From: Platanthera guangdongensis
Taxonomy: Eukaryota; Streptophyta; Magnoliopsida; Asparagales; Orchidaceae
Direction: 5' to 3'
NCBI GenBank assembly: GCA_039583875.1
Contig: CM077157.1
Coordinates: 74,338,346-74,402,345, forward strand
Length of the DNA stretch: 64,000 nt
This document shows positions 1 through 11,994 of this stretch, one piece after another (the first letter of the stretch is position 1; each line of letters begins with the position of its first letter). The notes beneath the pieces were generated by a model, which saw nothing but the letters and a program-made list of their open reading frames with translations, searched no databases and had not been told where the DNA came from. The translations under genes were made by a program, and so were the position numbers.

Positions 1-1418
1 GTCAAAGCTCCCACTAAGTTGTATCCACTCTTCTACCACCCTGGTAGGAATCCACTATAGCTTTTTGGCTCAGGTGCCCTACCACCACAGGTTTTTGATC
101 CGGTGCCCTGTCACCAGAAGATCTATTTTTCTAAGGGACATCTAGTAACCCTTTGAGCTTTGGATCAGGTGCCCAAAAACAAATCCCAAATTTTTGATCA
201 GGTGACTTGTGAACCAAAAGGTTAACTATTGAAGGGAGTTATAACCGTGTACACAGTGAAAGGAAAATGAAAATGATTTTGTCTTCTCTATCTCAAATCA
301 CTGAGAAGACTAGTGGATTGTTGATGATGTCAAAGCTCCCCCTAAGTTGTATAGATGTGATCAGGATTGGTAGCTTTGCTTCAGGGTGCAGGCCTTCTTT
401 GAAAACTTCTTCCTCCAATAAATGTTTATGAGAGATGTGAACGTTTAGTCTCATATTGAAGATCTGTTGCTGGAAGAAAAGCTTGAAGAAAATGATAAAG
501 ATCAAGCTGTATCTATCTCTATTTCTTTTTCTCTGATTACTGATTTTTCTCTTTCTTCTCATTGATTACTGGCAATCTTTTGAAAATCACTTTATATATT
601 GATTGTAGATTCAAAAACATTTGAATTTTAAATTCTTTCCTTGAAATCCTCTGAATAATTTCTGGGAGTTGGAACTGCTAATTTAGTCTTGAATCTATTT
701 CCCTAACTGTTTCAGTAAATTTGATAGAGTAATAACTCTGTGAAATCCATAATTAATGCTGCCAGGTAACGACTATATTTTTGAGAATATTGAGCATTAA
801 TTATCAGAGTATTACTGTTTTAATATAGTATAATTTGAAATCAAACTGTTATAGTCGAACTGAGAAACTGCATAGAAGATTAATCGAACAGAACCTGGAA
901 GGAGTTAGTCAAACTCAGCTAGGATTTCATCAACCTAAGCTCCAAATTCATCGAACTGAGATATTCCTTTATCGAGCTGAACTTCTGATATGAGATCACA
1001 GTTCGTCGATCTCAGTTATACTTATGTCTAGCTGAACTTCTGATATGAGATCAAAGTTCGCCGATCTCAGCTAGACTTTCATAGATCTGAACTTATGATA
1101 TGAGACCACAGTTCATCGATCTTAGCTAGGCTTTCGTCGAGCTCAACTCAGAGAAGGAACTCTGAGTTCTTCAATCTGAGATCGACGATCGTCGAGCATA
1201 GTTCAGCTATCGTCGAACAACTTTTCTGCATTCTTTTTAACTGCTTTTCCTCTGAAGTCTTCTTTCTCTAAAGTCTTCTGAAGGAGGGTACTGTCAATCT
1301 AAGTATGTGCTACTGACCTTGACCCTATAACTAACTTATGACCCTAGACTATAAATATTGGGTCATCTAAACAATCCTAACAGTAAACCTAACATAAATC
1401 ACAAGTAGGGTTCCAACA
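1..1418 (-). repeat. Copia 3' LTR, truncated by the window edge
   Basis: The segment aligns by eye with 4704-5700: both have the 'ccactcttctaccaccc' stretch, the 'gatcaggtgacttg' stretch and the 'aagctccccctaag' stretch in the same order. On the minus strand it starts TGTTGGAACC right after a purine tract, the usual copia PPT/LTR junction, so this is the 3' LTR. A minus-strand TATATAAA lies at 591-598, with a palindrome-rich array (880-1220) upstream of it. Bases 1-22 duplicate 329-351, so the edge may hold a rearrangement. The upstream limit is outside the window. Confidence 0.75.
880..1220 (-). repeat. U3 palindrome array, TTCGTCGAT/CGACGATCGTCGAG type
   Basis: A unit of about 55 bp starting gctgaacttctgatatgaga is repeated three times from 976 to about 1140. 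Each copy carries a TTCGTCGATCTCAG-type half-palindrome. The perfect 12-bp palindrome CGACGATCGTCG follows at about 1183. The array lies upstream, in LTR sense, of the TATA at 591-598. Repeated palindromes in this position are known for Sirevirus LTRs. Confidence 0.7.
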
Positions 1419-1435
1419 AACTCCCCCTATTTGGG
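1419..1435 (-). promoter_or_regulatory. Polypurine tract of the copia element
   Basis: The minus strand reads CCCAAATAGGGGGAGTT directly before the LTR start TGTTGG. This is the expected plus-strand primer site next to a copia 3' LTR. Confidence 0.7.
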
Positions 1436-1577
1436 TGAGGTCACTATAAAAAATAAAGAAAATCACAAAGCATGAAAAAATATCTAACAGAATTATAGAA
1501 TTTCAACAGATATAAACAATTGTGCCTTGTGAAAATACATAGAGCAATAATAAAGTACAAACTGCAAAAGCAAAAAA

Positions 1578-1883
1578 TTATAAATCTTTCTTTGGAGAAT
1601 CTGAAGAAGGGTATGAAGTAGGTTTTGAGAAAATCATTATTCTTTTGGGGACCTCTGCTTCTCTTTGAGTCATTTTCATATCTTCAGCACCAAGAATCTT
1701 CACTGATGTAGCTCTAGGCACTACTGCCTCTGGGTGGAGATGTATATATTCATCAACAATGGAATTGAAAATATCCTCATCAATAGAGTTCATATATAAC
1801 TTGATTCTTGCCTTCCAGATGGCAAAGCTATTTAGGTTGCAAACTGGAGGTCTGGTACTTGTATAGTCTTTGTTTTGTGCCAT
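1578..1883 (-). pseudogene. Copia gag N-terminal remnant
   Basis: This is a 101-codon minus-strand frame starting MAQNKDYTSTRPPVCNLNSF, followed by AIWKARIKLYMNSID. The pattern 'RPP-F-G-NFA-WK-RM-I-S-D' is the N-terminus of plant copia Gag (UBN2-like region), which normally runs to several hundred residues before a CCHC knuckle. Here the frame ends after the first hundred residues and the DNA runs within 160 bp into the PPT, so the rest of gag and all of pol have been lost. It is about 90 bp downstream of the PBS, as expected for a gag start. It could only be mobilised in trans. Confidence 0.75.
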
Positions 1884-1973
1884 GTTGTGTGTGAATATCT
1901 AATTGAAATGAAAAGATAGATTTAACTTATGATCTTTGGTTCAAGGGTTAGCTTGTATAACCAAAGGAATCCT

Positions 1974-1986
1974 GGCTCCGATACCA
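1974..1986 (-). promoter_or_regulatory. Primer-binding site, initiator tRNA-Met
   Basis: The minus strand reads TGGTATCGGAGCC, the standard copia PBS (TGGTATCAGAGC) with one change. It sits 2 nt inside the LTR end at 1989 and fixes the orientation of the 1-5.7 kb element. Confidence 0.8.
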
Positions 1987-1988
1987 AT

Positions 1989-2239
1989 TGAAAGTGAGGG
2001 GTTAGATCAGGAAAACTCTAGAGGGAGGGTGAAAAGAGTATCTTTAGATTTTTAAGACTTTTTGCTACAAATAAAACTTATGAATTAAACAATCCTAAGT
2101 TAAGTTAATCTACAACAGGTGCTGCAAAAAATAAACTAAACAAACACAAACAGCAAACCTAACTAGCACAGCCACAATAAGAACAAAAATAAAAAGCAAC
2201 CAGACAACACAAGAATTTATAGTGCTTCCCCAACCTGGG
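1989..2239 (-). repeat. Copia 5' LTR, U5-side part (split by insertion)
   Basis: On the plus strand it begins TGAAAGTGAGGGG next to the PBS and has the 'ctctagagggagggtgaa' signature seen at the end of Sirevirus-type LTRs. It runs to cccaacctggg, where the solo LTR at 2240 interrupts it. The same LTR resumes at 4699. Confidence 0.75.
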
Positions 2240-4698
2240 TGTAACACCCCAAAATTTGAAAGAGGGACGATCAGCATTCTTGGCCAAGTTTTGGTCTTAG
2301 TTGGAGGTCACACGGCCTAGGACACAGGCGTGCCCCTGGGCGTGTCCCGCTCGGGTGGCATAGTAAGGAGTGTGGCCGTCGAATTTCGGTCGACGAAATA
2401 TTTGGGAGGTCACGCCCTGAAACACGGGCGTGACAGGGGGCGTGTCCCCTCGGTTCGACGATCGTCGAGGGTCGATCGTCGATCGTTGAGTGGCAATCGT
2501 CGAGTAGGGTACATGGCCTGGGTCACGGGCGTGTCCTAGGGCGTGTCAGGGTCGTTCGACGATTTTGCCAGGGATCTGCGTTCGACGATTTCCCTGCATT
2601 TGACGATTTTGCCAGGGATCTGCGTTCGATGATTTCCCTGCATTCGACGATTTTGTCAGGGATCTGCGTTCGACAATTTCCATGCATTCGATGATTTTTC
2701 CAAAGTCTCCATTCGATGATTTGGCAGCGTTCGACGATCTTGGTTCGACGATCGTCAAGGGCGGGGCAGATTGTGGTATGTTTGACTCTGTCGATACGGA
2801 GTGTCGACATAGGGGTTTTTGGCGGGATCTTGAGTAAATGTCCCGACACAATTTGATTGGTCGTGGACGTCTCTTGCTTCGGTTTGGTGAACTGTGCGGT
2901 GTTCAGCCCCTTTTGTCCAGGTCAGACCTGGATCATAGCCGTGCATTTCCATTTTGTGGGAATCGACGGCTGGTGGTTAATCCGATGGGATATACCTGTG
3001 TATAAGGTTTCAACGCCCTTATTTTTCTGCTGCTAGTTCTCTGTCTGAGATCTAGAGAGAAGGGAGAGCGAAGGAGGAAGAAGAGATTGCGGTGCTTTTC
3101 ATCCGGCTATTTTTTCCCTGGCTAGGAAGAGGAATCGGAAGGTAACGACACTTCTCTTCTTGGTTTTAGGATGCATGTTTTAGCATCTTTTCGTTTCTAG
3201 TTTTTTGGGCACCAAACTCTCAAATGAGAGGGGTTTGGGTCGCCAAGGTTCAAGAGGAACCTCTGGGTCGATTGAGTCCGTCCCCGCCATGTTTTTGCAT
3301 TAGAGATCCGCTTTGTTAGTGGATTAGGCATGGTGGGTGAAGCCGTAGTCGCGACCGTTAGTCCGACTCGGTGATGTTTAATACGAGGTTTAAGGATTCG
3401 TAGAGATCCGTTGTGGCAAGAGGTCGTTTGTGATGTGTGACGTTTGTGGTGTTATTCCGTTATCTTGCGTGAGTACGTGTGGCCGGTACCGGACAAGGTT
3501 AGCTCCCCATTGGCGGTAGATGGTTTCCTTGGGGACAAGGTTAGCTCCACATGGGTGGTAGATGGTTTCCTTGGTGCACGGGAACGCTGTAGTACGAATG
3601 AGGGATTAGGGTGGAATTGTCTTGGATTGTGACGTGCCAAGGCGTGGCTATGTCTCCGTGGTCGACTGGCTATCCCGTGACGTGCAAGTCATGTGTGGAA
3701 AGTGTCCCGGCGAGACTAGTCCCCTTTTTGTGAGACTGACGAGAACACCGAGCATGGGGCAAGCCTGGGCAATGAGTCTATGAGCGGGTGGGGTCCAGCA
3801 AGGGTTCTTAGAATCGGTCAGTGTGTTGGATGGAATCCTGACATTAGAAGTCAGAGTTTGCCGGCAAGCCCGAGTCTACGACTGTGAGCGGGTGGGGCCT
3901 TGGCAAGAGTTCCGTGTGGCGGCTTGTATGTCGTTGGGGGATTGTGGTTCCCCTTTGTTTGCGGCTTTATGCCAATGGGGAAATAATGAGTACCCAAATG
4001 ATGTGATGTTGTGCTAGATGCATATGTTATTGGGTGCCTTGGGTGAAGCCGGGGTGTTGCATTCATGTTGCATAGTAGGCCCTATTATTAAATGCTCAAT
4101 AGTAGAGAACATGTATCATGTTTTAAACATCCAAGCCTGATTCCTTAGTTGTTTTTCTTACTTATGAATATTGCATACGAAGTGCTAACTTGCAGGTTGG
4201 AGGAGTACCCCGGGGTCCATTAGGGGTGGCTGATAGGAGATGTGTTAGTTACATAGTTTGAGGTCAGCCTTTGCTGACCCACGTTACTAATAATTTTTAC
4301 AGGGCAAGGATCGCAAGAAGGAGCTAGCTCGCCGGCCAGAAAGGCCTAAGCCTCATGAAGTGTTACCTTTTTGCAACTTCTCTACTTTTATGACATTGTA
4401 TGTATGATGCCCATGTGATCGGCTTGCATGCCGAGGTAGACTAGGTGTGCTTATGCACTTTTATGACTGATGTATTATTTGTGTTTTGACTCACTCTTGT
4501 TGTAAGGCCATAAGGCCATCTTATTACTCTTGTAGGCGTGGATAACTTCTAGTCTTGCTTGTTGTTTCCGCTGGGTTGTGTTATGAGCTTTGGGATTAGG
4601 TAGCTATATCATCTTATAATACTGAAGCTGTGGCGTCTGTATGTTGTGGGGCCCCGACCGGACCCATATTATACGGTCATTATAGGGGAGGTGTTACA
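2240..4698 (+). repeat. Solo LTR, gypsy type, 2.46 kb
   Basis: It starts TGTAACACCCC and ends GGGGAGGTGTTACA, so the termini are TG..CA with a 9-bp inverted repeat. It is flanked by ctggg (2235-2239) and ctgtg (4699-4703), a 5-bp target duplication with one mismatch, inside a copia LTR that resumes on the far side. No coding domain is inside. U3 has palindromes (2305-2760); TATAAGG at 3001-3007 is a plausible promoter. It is a solo LTR left by LTR-LTR recombination. The lineage cannot be set without coding sequence. Confidence 0.85.
2305..2760 (+). repeat. U3 palindrome array, CACGGGCGTGTCC and TTCGACGAT types
   Basis: Copies of c-acgggcgtg and gggcgtgtc recur at 2320-2345, 2405-2450 and 2520-2550. 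The palindrome CGACGATCGTCGAG is near 2457. A 44-bp tandem unit built on gattttgccagggatctgcg begins at 2561, 2605 and 2649 (phases 44 and 44). The whole array precedes the TATA candidate at 3001. Confidence 0.85.
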
Positions 4699-5700
4699 CT
4701 GTGTACATCCACTCTTCTACCACCCTGATAGGAATCCACTCAGGTTTTTGATCAGGTGACTGCCACTAATGAGCTTTTGATCAGGTGCTCAAACACCAAA
4801 CCTCAAGTCTTTTGATCAGGTGACTTGCAACCAGGAATAACTTTTGAAGGTAGTTAAGAACCCTTTTTACAGTGGGGGATGAGAGAATGATTTTGTCTTC
4901 TCCTTCTCAAATACACTCTGAAAAGACTTAAGTGGATATTGATGCTAGCAAAAGCTCCCCCTGAGATGTAGAATGGTTCAGGAAGTTGGAGCTTTGCTGC
5001 AGTGTGATAGGCCTTCAAACTGTTGCTTTGACCAGATGAGTTCCAGGATCTTCTTGATAGATATTGTAGTTGTTGTCCTTTGAAGAATCCTGGAAGAAGA
5101 GAAAAGAAAACTCTTGAATTTGATTAGTTGTTCTTCTTCTTCTTCTTCAGATTGCTTTGATGTTTCTGGTCTAGGGTTGTTTTCCTGTGTGCTGTCAAGA
5201 AACAAAATGCTTATTTTCTGTATGTTTTTTACTGCAGTTGGAGAGCTCTGTTCTGGAAGAGAAAAAGAAATTCCTTTTATATTTTCCATATGTATTTGCT
5301 TTTGAAATTTGAATTCCTTCTGTATTAATTGCTGACGGCCTGGAGAATGTTTACATTGATTTACTTCCCCAACTATCCCATTGAAAAACGGCAAGTAATA
5401 ATCCTGATGAAGTCCATAATCAATGATGCGTCTAACAGTAATATTCAGAGAATATTTTAGCATTGATTACTTAGGAATAGTTGCAATGGATTTAGGACAG
5501 GGAGGAAAGTAACCAAGTCTGGTTCTTCACAGAATTCGTCGATCTAGGTCCAAAGTTCGTCGAGCTGTGAAGTCAAGTTCGTCGACCAGATAATGGTTGT
5601 TCGTCGAGCTGAGATCCAAGATCGTCGACCGCAGAACAAACAACTACTTTCTCCAGAACCTTGCTAATTCTGTGAATGAAGTTCGTCGAGTACCATAAGG
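4699..5700 (-). repeat. Copia 5' LTR, U3/R side (continuation after insertion)
   Basis: From gtgtacatccactcttctacc onward it parallels 20-880 with scattered substitutions and indels. TATAAAAG on the minus strand at 5275-5282 corresponds to the TATA of the other LTR. Its outer end (TGTTGGAACC) is missing: around 5700 the sequence passes into a different array with plus-strand promoter logic. A (TTC)n stretch lies at about 5128-5150. Confidence 0.65.
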
Positions 5701-6190
5701 GATATTCGTCGAATTCGACGAGTATACTCATTGATACTCGTAGAATTCGTCATATATACTTACTAGTACTCGTTGAATTCATCATCTATACTTGTGGTAG
5801 AATATCTGAATAGTTGGAAAATCAGTTAAGTAAAATTCATCGAGTATCATCAAGTACACTTGTCTAATTCGTCGAATGTATCTAACAATACACGTTGAAT
5901 TAGTTGAATATACATGACGATACAAGCCGAATTCGTCGAATCATCTCGATGCTACGTCTCTAGATTTTCTTAAGTCTAATTCGTTGACTATCATGGAGTC
6001 GAGTGTGTTGAGTCTGTTAGCCTATACTCGTCAAATTCGTCGAGTATACTAGCTATACTCGATGAATTCGTCGAGTATGTCTTCAACATTGGAGTTGAGT
6101 GGCTAGATGGGTTGAGCTGAATTTCTCCAAGTCAATTACGTCATATATCACTACTTAATTGGCGATTATACTCACTTATACTCGATGATA
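5520..6190. repeat. Palindrome array, TTCGTCGAG and GAATTCGTCGAGTA types
   Basis: Two arrays abut. From 5520 to about 5690 the core is GTTCGTCGAGCT, as in the copia LTR at 880-1220. From about 5690 to 6190 the core is ACTCGATGAATTCGTCGAGTA, containing the palindrome GACGAATTCGTC; intact and mutated copies are spaced roughly 25-50 bp apart. The second array leads into the plus-strand TATA at 6324. Confidence 0.75.
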
Positions 6191-6540
6191 CTCGACGAAA
6201 AAGCTTGGGTTATTTTTCATCCTGATTTTCGTTTGCGACTCGGGTTGACGACGGACATGTATAGTAAATTTCGCCATGTCTAATTTCAGAATGTATTTTA
6301 TATTCGTTGTTATTGATGTTTCCTATAAATACTTGGGGTGGATTTTCAATCTTCCTAATCTTGTTAATTGCTCTAATTTTCAAATTGAGAAAGATTCGAA
6401 AAACGCACATCGTCGGCTTCCCGTACAGTACGCGAAGTTCGATCGGCCGACCAATGCAGCATAGCAAGATTAAATCTTCATTTTTTCCGATTAGACTGGA
6501 TTCGAGTGTTCTGAAGGTCTCTTTTCCTACAGATCTAGTC
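5700..6540 (+). repeat. Copia-type LTR fragment with core promoter (plus)
   Basis: TATAAATA at 6324-6331 lies about 130 bp downstream of the palindrome array. Bases 6100-6540 reappear in inverse orientation at 42,425-42,860 at high similarity, which defines them as one dispersed family. Homology stops at about 6540, near cagatctagtcgat, where the next LTR-derived segment begins. No PBS or coding sequence follows, so this is a fragment. Confidence 0.65.
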
Positions 6541-6607
6541 GATTACAAATCAGTTAAGAATCAAGTTTTATTTGTATCCAGGTCTCTTTTCCTACCAGGG
6601 TGTAGTT

Positions 6608-7336
6608 CCATTTCTAGTTTTAATTCTCATGCACTATATTTCATTTACTTGTAATCACTCTTTATTAGTGTTGTAGCAGTAGTTAGCTATCTTTTTCAAG
6701 CACTTGAAATCTTCATTACCAGTTGTAATCCCTTTTATGCTTAATGATATTGTAGTTAGCTTTCTCTTTCTCTATTTCTCTCTCTTTAGTTTTAATGCAC
6801 CTTTATTATTTACCCCTCTATTTCCCTATAATCATGAATAACTAATCCTCATTTGTACTCGATCGCGATGATATGAGAATGTGCTGATCAAGTTTTGATG
6901 TTTTAGCTTTTTCTTCTTCTTAAAGTAATTACCTTCGATCTACTCTTGCTTTTTATTTAGTGGGACTATATCTCCGGTATGTAGTTTCCGTTTGGGTTTT
7001 CAATCTTAGTTACCCGAGAGGTTCGTAGATTGAATCGATCACCCAAGAGTAAAGAGAGTTGCATGCACCCCTTGAGAGAGGCAGACGTTAAATCTCCTGG
7101 ATTGGAGTGAAATCCAATAGCTGGGCTCACATCGTAAAGCGAGCTTTAGGACTTCGATTTGGATAAGAGTTCGGTCGAACCTTCCTAAACTCAGGTGGGT
7201 ACGACTTCGAGAGAAACATGTTCATGATTTTGGAACCCCCACGGTCAAGGTGTTTTACTTTATTCAGAATTAGTTGTTATTTCAGTTTGATTTTCTTATT
7301 TCAAAGTGATTCAAGATTGAGTACTTCCCTTTTATT
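6608..7336 (+). repeat. Direct repeat copy 1: LTR lacking its U3
   Basis: About 730 bp that recur at 7911-8636 in the same order and orientation, starting ccatttctag-ttta and ending gattgagtacttccc. It lacks the palindrome-rich upstream part that copy 2 has. It is probably the R-U5 portion of a related LTR. No ORF in it is credible. Confidence 0.7.
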
Positions 7337-7339
7337 TAG

Positions 7340-8640
7340 AATTAGTTGTCATCGGGCGTGTAAACCGATCCCAAGGAAATTTGATGCCTTATCCCAAATT
7401 CTGAGTGAAATCCCCTGACATGCCCCCCGGACATGACCTTCATGGGTGTGTCACTAGGCGTGTCACCCTCTTCCCAAAGCATGCTGCTGCATTTAAAGTT
7501 TTTTCGTTCTGCACGTCAACAGTACTAACACGCGCAACCTACACGGGCATGGCACCAGGCGTGCACAACATTTTTCGACGATTGACGGATTTCTGACCAC
7601 TGATTGAGGCTTGATGTGCCTTACATGCCCACCGTACAGGGCCGTGTCCTTGGGCGTGTCCACCGACGTACAAAAGAAATGATGATTTCCGTCAAAATTC
7701 AGCTCCCAATGATAACCCGTACATGACACGCCCCCTGACATGCCCTACCCGGGCGTAACAGGGGGGTGTGACCAACCCGAAAATCTTCTATAAATTCAGA
7801 CCCCCCTTGTGTCCAGCAAGCATTATTTTTGTGGAGAGGGTAGGTGTTGCTAGTTCTATTCTTATGTTTTTTGTGTTTTTATTTTCATGCTTTTGCTCTC
7901 TCTCTCTCCCTCCATTTCTAATTTTACTTCTCATGCGATGTATTTCATTTACTTGTAATCACACTTTATTAGTGTTGTAGCAGTAGTTAGCTCTCTTTTT
8001 CATGGACTCGTAATCTTCATTCCTAGTTGTAATCCCTTTTTATGCTTAAATAAATTGTGGTTAGCTTTCTCTTTCTCTATTTCTCTCTCTTTAGTTTTCA
8101 TGCACCTTTATTATCTACCCCTCTCTTTCCCTATTATCATGAATAACTAATCCTCATTTGTACTCGATCATGATGACCTGAGAATGAGTTGATAAAGTTA
8201 TGATGTTTTAGCTTTCTTTTTCTTCTTAAAGTAATTACCTTCAATTTACTCTTGGTTTTTATTTAGTGGGACTATATCGCTGGTATATAGTTTCCATTTT
8301 GGTTTTCAATCTTAGTTAGCCGAGAGGCTCGTAGATTGAATCTATCACCCAAGAGAAAAGAGAGTTGAATGCACCCCTCGAGAGAGGCAGACGTTAAATC
8401 TCCTTGATTGGAGTGAAATCCAATACCGGGGCTCACAGCGTAAAGCGAGTTTTAGGCCTCTTATTTGGACAAGAGTTCGGTCAAACCTTTCTAAACTCAG
8501 GTGGGCATGACTTCGAGAGAAGAGTGTTCATTCTTTTGGAACCCCCACGGTTAAGGTGTTTTACTTTATTTAGAATTTGTTGTTATTTCATTTTGATTTT
8601 CTTATTTCAAAGTGATTCAAGATTGAGTACTTCCCTTTAA
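7340..8640 (+). repeat. LTR with palindrome array and TATA (direct repeat copy 2)
   Basis: An upstream block (7425-7770) is rich in ggcgtgtc, gacacgcccc and cccgggcgta motifs; then TATAAAT at 7789-7795; then the 730-bp segment shared with 6608-7336. This order (array, TATA, transcribed part) matches other LTRs in the window. The ends are not certain and no PBS was recognised after it, so the lineage is open. Confidence 0.6.
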
Positions 8641-8841
8641 TCTTTAGCACTAACCTTTTATTTCTGCAAGTAATTTAATTTTATGTTTTAGCTTAGTAAT
8701 TTAGTTCCTGTTTTTGTTAATTAAATTAATCGAAAAAATAATTTTGATAAAATAATAGCGATCTCATCAAAGTAGAAGTTGTCATTACGCCCCAGGAAAA
8801 ATATGACCTTGATATTAATATTTAGTATCTGATAGAGACAT

Positions 8842-10240
8842 TGCTGACACGGCCGCCATTGATCCCCGTCTGAGAGAGTTCGTTGATTGGGACGATCGCT
8901 GCCGCAAGCTCGAGGATGGGATCGATGTCCGCCTCCATTATATAAAAATATATTTAAATAATTATAATTTTATATTTTTAATAATTTTATTATTTTAGAA
9001 ATTTTATTTTAACTATTTTTTTAATGTTTTAATATTCATTTCATGTGTAATGATGGGTGCTTATAACCATCATGTGTTGTTTTAATTATTTCATTTCATG
9101 TGTTATGATGGGTGCATATAACCATCATTTTTTAAATTTTGAATTTTGAATAAAGGGTTTATTGAGTGGTGTAGGCTATATAGCCATGTTATGAAGGATT
9201 GATTAGAGAATGAATAAGAAAAATTAAACCCCAATCTTTAAGTAAGATCCTCCTTCCTATTCTCCTTGGCCGCCCCCCTCTCCCTCTCCCTCCTTGCCAT
9301 ATTTCGGTAACCACTCTCCTTCTCCCCTCTTTGGATGCCGGCCAACTCCCCTTGCCCTCTCTATCTAGGCCATCTCTCTCTCATCCCTTTCCTCTCTTCT
9401 TCTCCCTAACCTACAAACCCGAGCCTCCGCAACATCACCCTCAATACTAGCCGGCCACAACCTCCTCCTACAAAACCCGACCACCATCTTCCCCCCCTCC
9501 CCCCAAAAACTGAGCCACCATCTCCCTCCACAAAAACACTGACCAACCTCTCCGTAACTTCAACCCAAACAGCACACCTATTATTTTCTTCTCCAACAAC
9601 ACCACCTACAACCTCTTCTCTCTCTTTCCAAATATTTATATTATCATTTAACAAGGCCTCATCTTGTGGATCAAACTCCAGCGTGAAGCGAAGAAGGCGA
9701 ACAAGTTTTTATCCAACCTGCGTGACTACGGCGGAGCCGTTGAAGGGCGAAACAAGTAAAGAAATCAGAATCATCCATTCCGGTTTGGTAACGAAAAATT
9801 TCTACTCTCGTGTGTTTCTATTCCTAAATATTCTTGTGGTGGAAATTCTTGGCGTTGCCTCTAGAAGCGTTTAATAATTATGGTTTTCTTTCGATTGGTT
9901 TGTGATTATCTTCACTGATTTAATTTCGAAAAGGTTTGGCAAACCTTCATTTTCTTTTGTTGGGAGAGATCTACCTTTTCTGAATCGTTATTTTTGGTAG
10001 ATCTCTTTTGGTACAACACCGCTCGTTCGGACCGGGTGGGTCCTTTTAGCCAGAAAGAATATTGGCCTATCGCCTCTATTCGATCCTAATCGGTTTGGTT
10101 ACCCGTACGCTAGCATATAATTGATAGAATTATTTTACATGGTGCTGCGTAGAACGATTGTGCGTCTATAGGATTTGGATCATTAGAGAGGCAAACGTGT
10201 TCGTCCGTAGATATATTCGATGTGAATGTGCAAGCCTGCA
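8842..10240 (+). repeat. Chromovirus 3' end: internal tail plus LTR
   Basis: Inverse copy of the unit that is tandemly repeated at 56,954-64,000. It begins in the tail of the chromodomain frame (gccgccattgatccccgtctgag) and runs through an AT-rich U3 with two copies of the ATGATGG..CCATCAT dyad (from 9050 and from 9105). TATATAG is at 9177-9183. It ends gcaagcctgca at 10,240. The start is truncated. Confidence 0.75.
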
Positions 10241-10269
10241 TCAGTATCCTATTCTATAAATGATAAGGA

Positions 10270-11994
10270 ACACTTGCCTTTATCAGGTATAGAATCAGAG
10301 AAAATCATCGACTTCCACAATCCATCTTTTCTTTTCTTTTCTTTGACCCCCCTTCTCCACCTTTGTGATTCTTAGTATCAATGCTCCCAGGATTAAGTGC
10401 CTTAAAGAGAGTCTATGTCACGTATGCCAAATGGGTAAGCAAATAATGGCGGCCTTTAAGGATATTGTTGAAAAAGATTCCTCTAGAAGTTTGTACTTAC
10501 TTCATATGGACTTATTCGGTCCTATACCACTTTACATACAGTTTAGGAGATAAAGTCTATATGTTAGTCATTGTTGATGATTACTCTAATTTTACTTGGG
10601 CATTCTTTATAAAACACAAGTCAGACACATTTGAGGCTTTCACTAATTATGTTAGGTAAATTCAGAATGAATTAAACCGCACGATGATAAAATCAGTAAT
10701 GATCACGGAATAGAATTTGAGTCTGATGCCATGACAGAATTATGTGGAAGTCAAGGTATCTATCATGATTTTTCCTCTCCGCGTAATCCACAAAAAAATG
10801 GAGTGGCTGAGAGAAGGAATAGAACCATCATTAAAGCATGTACAACTACGTTGAATGATGCTTCACTACCAGAGTACATCTGGGCTAAAGCAGTCAACAT
10901 ATCTTGTCAAGTGCAAAATAGAGCATTAATCAATAAAAGCCATTGTAAGACTTCCTGTGAACCGTTGAAGGGAAGAAAACCGACTGTGTCCTACTTTAGG
11001 ATCTTTTGTAGTAAATGCTTCATACTTTACAATGGAAAATATTACCGCATGAAGTTTTGTGAAAAATGTTTTAAAGCTATTATTATAGGGTATAGTAGCC
11101 ATAGTAAGGCCTATAGAATTTTTAACAAGAAAACCCTGATGGTAGAAGAGTCTATAAATATTGTATTTAATAAGACAAGCATGCTTCATAGAAGCTCGTC
11201 TAGTGTTTTTGGTATAGATGCAAGTACCAGGTTAAAGGAACTATGCTTGGAAGAAGTAGTCAATGAAGATGCTCCAAGATCAGTCAAGGTCGTCGATCCA
11301 AGTGTGGTGGATGAAGAACGACTAGATGAATTACTACCTCAACCTATAGGAGATGCAATAGATGTGGTAGAACCTGCTGGAGGAAGAAATCTAGTGTTCA
11401 GACACTTAAGCGATCACCAGGTTAATCTGATCAGTGGAGTGCCATGCGACGGTGTTAGAACCAGAAGAGGTATTGCTAACAAAGTTCTATATTTTAGTTT
11501 TCTTTCTCAGGTAGAGCCAAAGAAGTTTGAAGAAGCAAACAAGGATGCCTCATTGGTTATGGCTATGCAAGAGGAGCTCAACCAGTTTGAAAGATGTAAG
11601 GTTTGGTAGTTGGTGCATAGTCCCAAAGGACAGAATGTGATCGATACCAAATGGGTATTCATAAACAAGCTAGACTAAAATAGAGTGATCATAAAGAATA
11701 AATCGAGGCTTGTAGCTCAAGGGTACATACAATAAGAAGGGATCGAGTTCAATCAGACCTTTGTTGCAGTGGCCCAACTTAAAGCGATCAAGTTGTTTCT
11801 TGCATACTCTACTCACAAAGGATTCAAGGTCTATCAGATGGATGCGAAGTCAGCATTACTCAACAGAGATCTATAAGAGGAAGTATACGTAGCACAACCC
11901 CCAAGTTTTTGTCAACTCAACTTTCCCTTATTATGTATATTTTCTTAATAAAGATCTATACGACTTAAAACAAGGTCCCGAGCATGGTAAAAGA
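10270..11994 (+). pseudogene. Copia pol remnant: integrase and start of reverse transcriptase
   Basis: Plus-strand pieces in order: a pre-integrase/integrase start with CHVCQMGKQ and LLHMDLFGP (about 10,415-10,530; first catalytic Asp in HMDLF), then VIVDDYSNFTWAFF. A degraded second-Asp region lies near 10,700, then PRNPQKNGVAERRNR with the catalytic Glu (about 10,770). A linker leads to FLSQVEPKKFEEANKD and AMQEELNQFERCKVW. RT follows as TKWVFINKLD and YQMDAKSALLN. Stops occur at about 10,657, 11,608, 11,680, 11,730 and 11,875, and the YVDD box is missing because a gypsy LTR begins at 11,995. Wording is closest to Sirevirus-type pol. It is dead. Confidence 0.85.
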
